Part shown: in pieces, positions 61,183 through 64,000 of the stretch
How positions within the stretch are numbered: the stretch's first letter is position 1
How the letters are laid out: each line of letters starts with the position of its first letter
DNA from: Rosettibacter primus
GTDB taxonomy: Bacteria; Bacteroidota; Ignavibacteria; Ignavibacteriales; Melioribacteraceae
Direction of reading: 5' to 3'
DNA: 64,000 nt
Assembly: GCF_036860675.1 (NCBI RefSeq)
Contig: NZ_JAYKGK010000001.1
Span: forward strand, 620,001 to 684,000
Translations under genes and position numbers: made by a program
Notes under the pieces: model-generated
The model's database searches: none
What the model saw: the letters and a program-made list of their open reading frames with translations, nothing else
What the model was told of the DNA's origin: nothing

Positions 61183-62235
61183 TTACCTTTCAACTCTTCC
61201 AGAGCCACCACTTTTAATCAATTTTTCTACTTCATCGATTGATACTAAATTAAAATCACCGGGGATTGAATGTTTCAGACATGATGCTGCTACTGCAAAT
61301 TCTAATGCATCTTTAGTATTATCCTTTGTTAATAATCCATAGATTAACCCACTGGCAAATGAATCACCAGCTCCAACTCTGTCAACTATCTCAATATCAT
61401 ATTTTCTTGAACGATATGGAGTTTTACAATCTTTGTCATCAAGTAAAATCGCACTCCATCCATTTCTCGATGCTGAATAACTTTCTCTTAGTGTAATTGC
61501 AACTGCCTTAAATCCATAAATTTCTTTTAATTTTTTTGCAACATTAAAATATCCTTCTTCGCTTAACTTACCAGACTCAATATCGGTAGCCTCTGCTTTA
61601 ATCCCCAAACTCTTTTCTGCATCTTCTTCATTTGCAATACAAACATCTACAAATTTCATTAAAGGTTTCATGACAGCTTGAGCTTCTTCAGTAGTCCACA
61701 TTTTTGCTCTAAAGTTTAAATCACAGCTAACAGTAACATTTTTTATTTTTGCAATTTGGCAGGCTTCCGATAAAATTTCCTGAGCATTTTTACCCAATGC
61801 TGGTGTAATACCTGTCCAGTGGAACCAGATAGCATTTTCAAAAACCTTATTCCAATCTACTTCTCCTTTTTTCATTAGTGCAACTGCTGAATTAGCTCTA
61901 TCATAAATTACTTTTGAAGGTCTTTGACTTGCACCTGTTTCTAAAAAATAGATTCCAATTCTATCTCCGCCGCGAACAATAAAATCATCTTTAACACCAA
62001 ATCTTCTTAAATGATTTACAGCTGCTTGACCAATTTCGTGCTTTGGTAGTTTTGTTACATAATAAGATTCAAGTCCATAATTTGCTAATGATACCGCTAC
62101 ATTTGCTTCACCACCTCCAAATGTAACATCAAAGCTTTGTGACTGAACAAATCTTGTAAACCCTGGAGTTGATAATCTTAACATTATTTCACCAAATGTT
62201 ACTACCTTTTTTGATTTGTCAATTGAGTTTATCAT
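61183..62235 (-). CDS. kdgK: PfkB-family sugar kinase, 2-keto-3-deoxygluconate kinase-like
   Basis: 350 residues from ATG at 62235, preceded by GGAG at 5 nt; an ATG four codons earlier overlaps that ribosome site. PfkB fold: VVTFGEIMLRLSTPGFTRFV, SFDVTFGGGEANVAVSLANY (substrate end), and EIVDRVGAGDSFASGLIYGL with the catalytic Asp. The FGEIMLRL and FHWTGITPAL wording is that of KDG kinases, which phosphorylate 2-keto-3-deoxygluconate in uronate (pectin, alginate) breakdown. No KDPG aldolase is in the window, so specificity is inferred. Confidence 0.85.
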   Translation of the reverse strand: MINSIDKSKKVVTFGEIMLRLSTPGFTRFVQSQSFDVTFGGGEANVAVSLANYGLESYYVTKLPKHEIGQAAVNHLRRFGVKDDFIVRGGDRIGIYFLETGASQRPSKVIYDRANSAVALMKKGEVDWNKVFENAIWFHWTGITPALGKNAQEILSEACQIAKIKNVTVSCDLNFRAKMWTTEEAQAVMKPLMKFVDVCIANEEDAEKSLGIKAEATDIESGKLSEEGYFNVAKKLKEIYGFKAVAITLRESYSASRNGWSAILLDDKDCKTPYRSRKYDIEIVDRVGAGDSFASGLIYGLLTKDNTKDALEFAVAASCLKHSIPGDFNLVSIDEVEKLIKSGGSGRVER

Positions 62236-62250
62236 TGTGCTCCTCATATT

Positions 62251-62306
62251 TATTATCTATTAACTATTAACTAGTAACTATTAACTAATAACTAGTAACT
62301 ATTGTC
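62251..62306. repeat. Tandem heptanucleotide repeat, consensus TATTAAC
   Basis: Eight back-to-back 7-nt units: TATTATC, TATTAAC, TATTAAC, TAGTAAC, TATTAAC, TAATAAC, TAGTAAC, TATTGTC (62251-62306); the next seven bases (TATTATT) are a further degenerate unit. It fills the space between the cupin stop and the kdgK ribosome site. Confidence 0.9.
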
Positions 62307-62312
62307 TATTAT

Positions 62313-62744
62313 TTACTTTTCATATTTCTTTATTACAAGATATTTTAATTCAGTATCACCAATGTTTCTAATGCCATGCATGCTATTCGGTGGACAGTAA
62401 AAACTTGAGTAGGCTTTACCAACTTTAGTTTCACCATTAAGATAAAATTCTGCTGTACCTTCCAGAACAAAGAAGAACTCATCTTCAGAATGTTTATGAG
62501 GCGGATGAGTTGCTGAATGCGGAGCTACAACACTTAATTTTAATGTCCTACCATCAAGAAAATTTTTATCAACAAACCAGTATTGATAACCTACTTCTGT
62601 CTTTACAATTTTTTCAGGGTTGAATTCATTTACACAATTTTCAATTGTAAATTCTTTTGCAGGCTGGTTAGTATCTTTTTCCTGAGATAATAAAGTCAGC
62701 ACAGGGATACAAAAAATCAAAAATAATTTTATTAATACTTTCAT
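62313..62744 (-). CDS. Secreted cupin-domain protein
   Basis: 143 residues. Signal peptide MKVLIKLFLIFCIPVLTLLS, then one cupin barrel with THPPHKHSEDEFFFVLEG and PPNSMHGIRN giving the HxH...E...H metal-binding set. AAGGTGA precedes the ATG. A periplasmic metal-bound cupin; substrate unknown. It lies 33 nt after the secreted VOC gene and before the heptamer repeats and kdgK. Sugar or uronate isomerisation is one possible role, by context only. Confidence 0.82.
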   Translation of the reverse strand: MKVLIKLFLIFCIPVLTLLSQEKDTNQPAKEFTIENCVNEFNPEKIVKTEVGYQYWFVDKNFLDGRTLKLSVVAPHSATHPPHKHSEDEFFFVLEGTAEFYLNGETKVGKAYSSFYCPPNSMHGIRNIGDTELKYLVIKKYEK

Positions 62745-62777
62745 TTTGTCACCTTTTTAATTCATTATCATGTTAAA

Positions 62778-63701
62778 TTATTTCAGCATAGGTTTAACAC
62801 GACTTACAAATTGAAGTGGTAATCCAGTAGAATCTTTAAAATTCATCACATAATCTCCGGATGGTGTTTGATAAATATCATTAACAAGTTCAGCTTCATT
62901 CGTTAATAATTTTTCTTTCAATGCTTTTATATCCTGAACAACAAAAGCAACATGCAAAGTTGAGTGAGTAATATCATTAAAATTTATTACGGGCGAATCT
63001 TGATGCTGATAAAATTCAAACATTACATTTTTATTCTCATCAGCTATAAACATTCCAAATGACGGGGCTTTCCCTTCTCTCATAATTTCCATATTTAAAT
63101 TATTAACATACCACTTGGATTTTGCAGGAGAATCCGAAACATTAAAAGCAATATGTTCTATAAAAATTCCTTCAGCGTTTATCATAGGTTTTACTCTTTG
63201 AACAAACTGGATTGGTAAACCCCACGGATCTTTCAAAACTAAAACCTGGTCTCCAGAATCAGTTTTTCTTAAATCACTTAAAACAGTTGCACCTGCATTC
63301 AATAGCTTTTCTTTAATCATGTTAATATTAAAAACACAAAATGCAAGATGAAAAGAATCATAATTAAAATTAAGTGAATCAATAGTTGGAAAATCTTTGT
63401 TGTAATTAAATTCTATCATCATATGTATGGATGAATCAGCAACGAATGTAGAATAATTTGGAGCAGTACCTTCACGCAGAATCTTCATATTCAAATTTTC
63501 CGAATACCACCTTGCAGCTGTAATAGGGTCCTTTACGTTTATGCCAATATGTTCAAATCTTATACTATTTTCAGACTTATGACAACAAGAATCTCTTTTC
63601 TTACAATCATCATCTTTGGCATAAAATTGATTTGCATATGCCAAAATAATAATCAAGAATGTTGTTACTTTTGTTATTATTTTATTGTTTGTTAAAAACA
63701 T
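62778..63701 (-). CDS. Secreted protein with two VOC (glyoxalase-like) domains
   Basis: 307 residues from the second in-frame ATG (63701), which has AGGAGGG 6-7 nt upstream; the first ATG abuts that site. N-terminal signal sequence (TFLIIILAYANQFYA), a Cys/Asp/Lys-rich linker (DDDCKKRDSCCHKSE), then two repeated VOC domains: RFEHIGINVKDPITAARWYS...IEF...FHLAFCV...PIQFVQRVKP and IEHIAFNVSDSPAKSKWYV...FEF...LHVAFVV...PLQFVSRVKP. Each keeps His, Glu and His ligands but has Gln where the fourth Glu usually lies. Periplasmic location is unusual for this fold. Substrate unknown. Confidence 0.8.
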   Translation of the reverse strand: MFLTNNKIITKVTTFLIIILAYANQFYAKDDDCKKRDSCCHKSENSIRFEHIGINVKDPITAARWYSENLNMKILREGTAPNYSTFVADSSIHMMIEFNYNKDFPTIDSLNFNYDSFHLAFCVFNINMIKEKLLNAGATVLSDLRKTDSGDQVLVLKDPWGLPIQFVQRVKPMINAEGIFIEHIAFNVSDSPAKSKWYVNNLNMEIMREGKAPSFGMFIADENKNVMFEFYQHQDSPVINFNDITHSTLHVAFVVQDIKALKEKLLTNEAELVNDIYQTPSGDYVMNFKDSTGLPLQFVSRVKPMLK

Positions 63702-63774
63702 TTTCATCCCTCCTCAAATTACTAAACAAAGTTATAATTGAAATATTCTATTTATAAAATTATTCTTAGAGAAT

Positions 63775-64000
63775 TTATAAATTCGTATCAAAACTAAAAC
63801 CAAGTAAAAATGTTCTCCCCGGCATTGGATAACCATCCATAATTTCATATTGTCTGTTTAATAAATTATCTAATTTCAAATACATTGACAGGGATTTAAC
63901 TAAATTAACCCACATCGAGGCATTTAATAAAGCATAACTTTGTTTTTTCTCTACAGAATTATTTGTCTTTACCGAAGTATAAAGATTTGAAATTGTTTTT
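63775..64000 (-). CDS. TonB-dependent receptor, C-terminal end only
   Basis: About 75 codons ending at TAA (63775-63777); the gene continues past the right edge. The sequence has LNASMWVNLVKSLSMYLKLD, NLLNRQYEIMDGYPMPGRTF and the terminal strand LLGFSFD, the standard closing strands of a TonB-dependent outer-membrane receptor (BtuB/CirA-like). Substrate unknown; it is upstream of the secreted VOC and cupin genes on the same strand. Confidence 0.85.
   Translation of the reverse strand, partial: KTISNLYTSVKTNNSVEKKQSYALLNASMWVNLVKSLSMYLKLDNLLNRQYEIMDGYPMPGRTFLLGFSFDTNL

Overview
The window reads as a stretch of ordinary chromosome from a strongly AT-rich bacterium of the Bacteroidota/Ignavibacteriota/Chlorobi side of the tree, most likely Ignavibacteria-like (inference). 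Reasons: a short primary sigma factor of the Bacteroidetes kind; type IX secretion (T9SS) style proteins (a C25 gingipain/PorU-like peptidase, a PorD/DUF4835 protein, a PorV/PorQ-type barrel); a Bacteroidetes histone-H1-like protein; a Bacteroidetes-type serine palmitoyltransferase; and promoters of the form TTG/TTTG - about 20 nt - TAnnTTTG. No transposase, integrase, phage gene, CRISPR array or rRNA was seen.

Layout. 1-9022 (minus): three GT4 glycosyltransferases, a WecG/TagA glycosyltransferase and a very large C25 peptidase that runs off the left edge, all overlapping or nearly so. 9116-20701 (minus): OPT transporter, TIGR02757 protein, pdxJ, an operon of two GT9 heptosyltransferase-like enzymes plus an EamA transporter, hbd-ackA, icd, maf and a small secreted FN3-like protein. 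20752-25388: MATE exporter, a divergent two-HTH regulator, a PAS/GAF hybrid-input histidine kinase and tRNA-Ala(GGC). 25551-29485: a c-type-haem lipoprotein, then a probable ceramide/sphingolipid locus (SDR, serine palmitoyltransferase, GNAT acyltransferase). 29566-33284: T9SS/outer-membrane proteins. 33318-37152: lysine catabolism (ALDH7-like dehydrogenase and L-lysine 6-transaminase). 37190-46239: housekeeping (rsmI, apt, dus, MFS, CapA, histone-H1-like, membrane Fe-S reductase, bioY, hydrolase). 46400-50502 (plus): a tight operon joining acyl-CoA dehydrogenase, a HisA-like barrel, a cyclic-nucleotide-binding protein, a universal stress protein and an IF-2B-like isomerase. 51626-54084: rpoD and a class-V PLP enzyme. 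54238-61038 (plus): complete trpEGDCFBA operon with a promoter, a leader peptide holding four consecutive Trp codons, and an attenuator. 61183-64000 (minus): KDG kinase, heptanucleotide repeats, a secreted cupin, a secreted double-VOC protein and the C-terminal end of a TonB-dependent receptor.

The most striking items are the trp attenuator, which can be read base by base; the SDR-SPT-GNAT neighbourhood, which matches the three enzyme types known for bacterial ceramide synthesis; the physical coupling of a C25/PorU-like peptidase to surface-glycan glycosyltransferases; and the mixed metabolic/stress operon at 46777-50502. Where in-frame ATG codons with better Shine-Dalgarno spacing exist, starts were moved inward and the reason is given in the entry.
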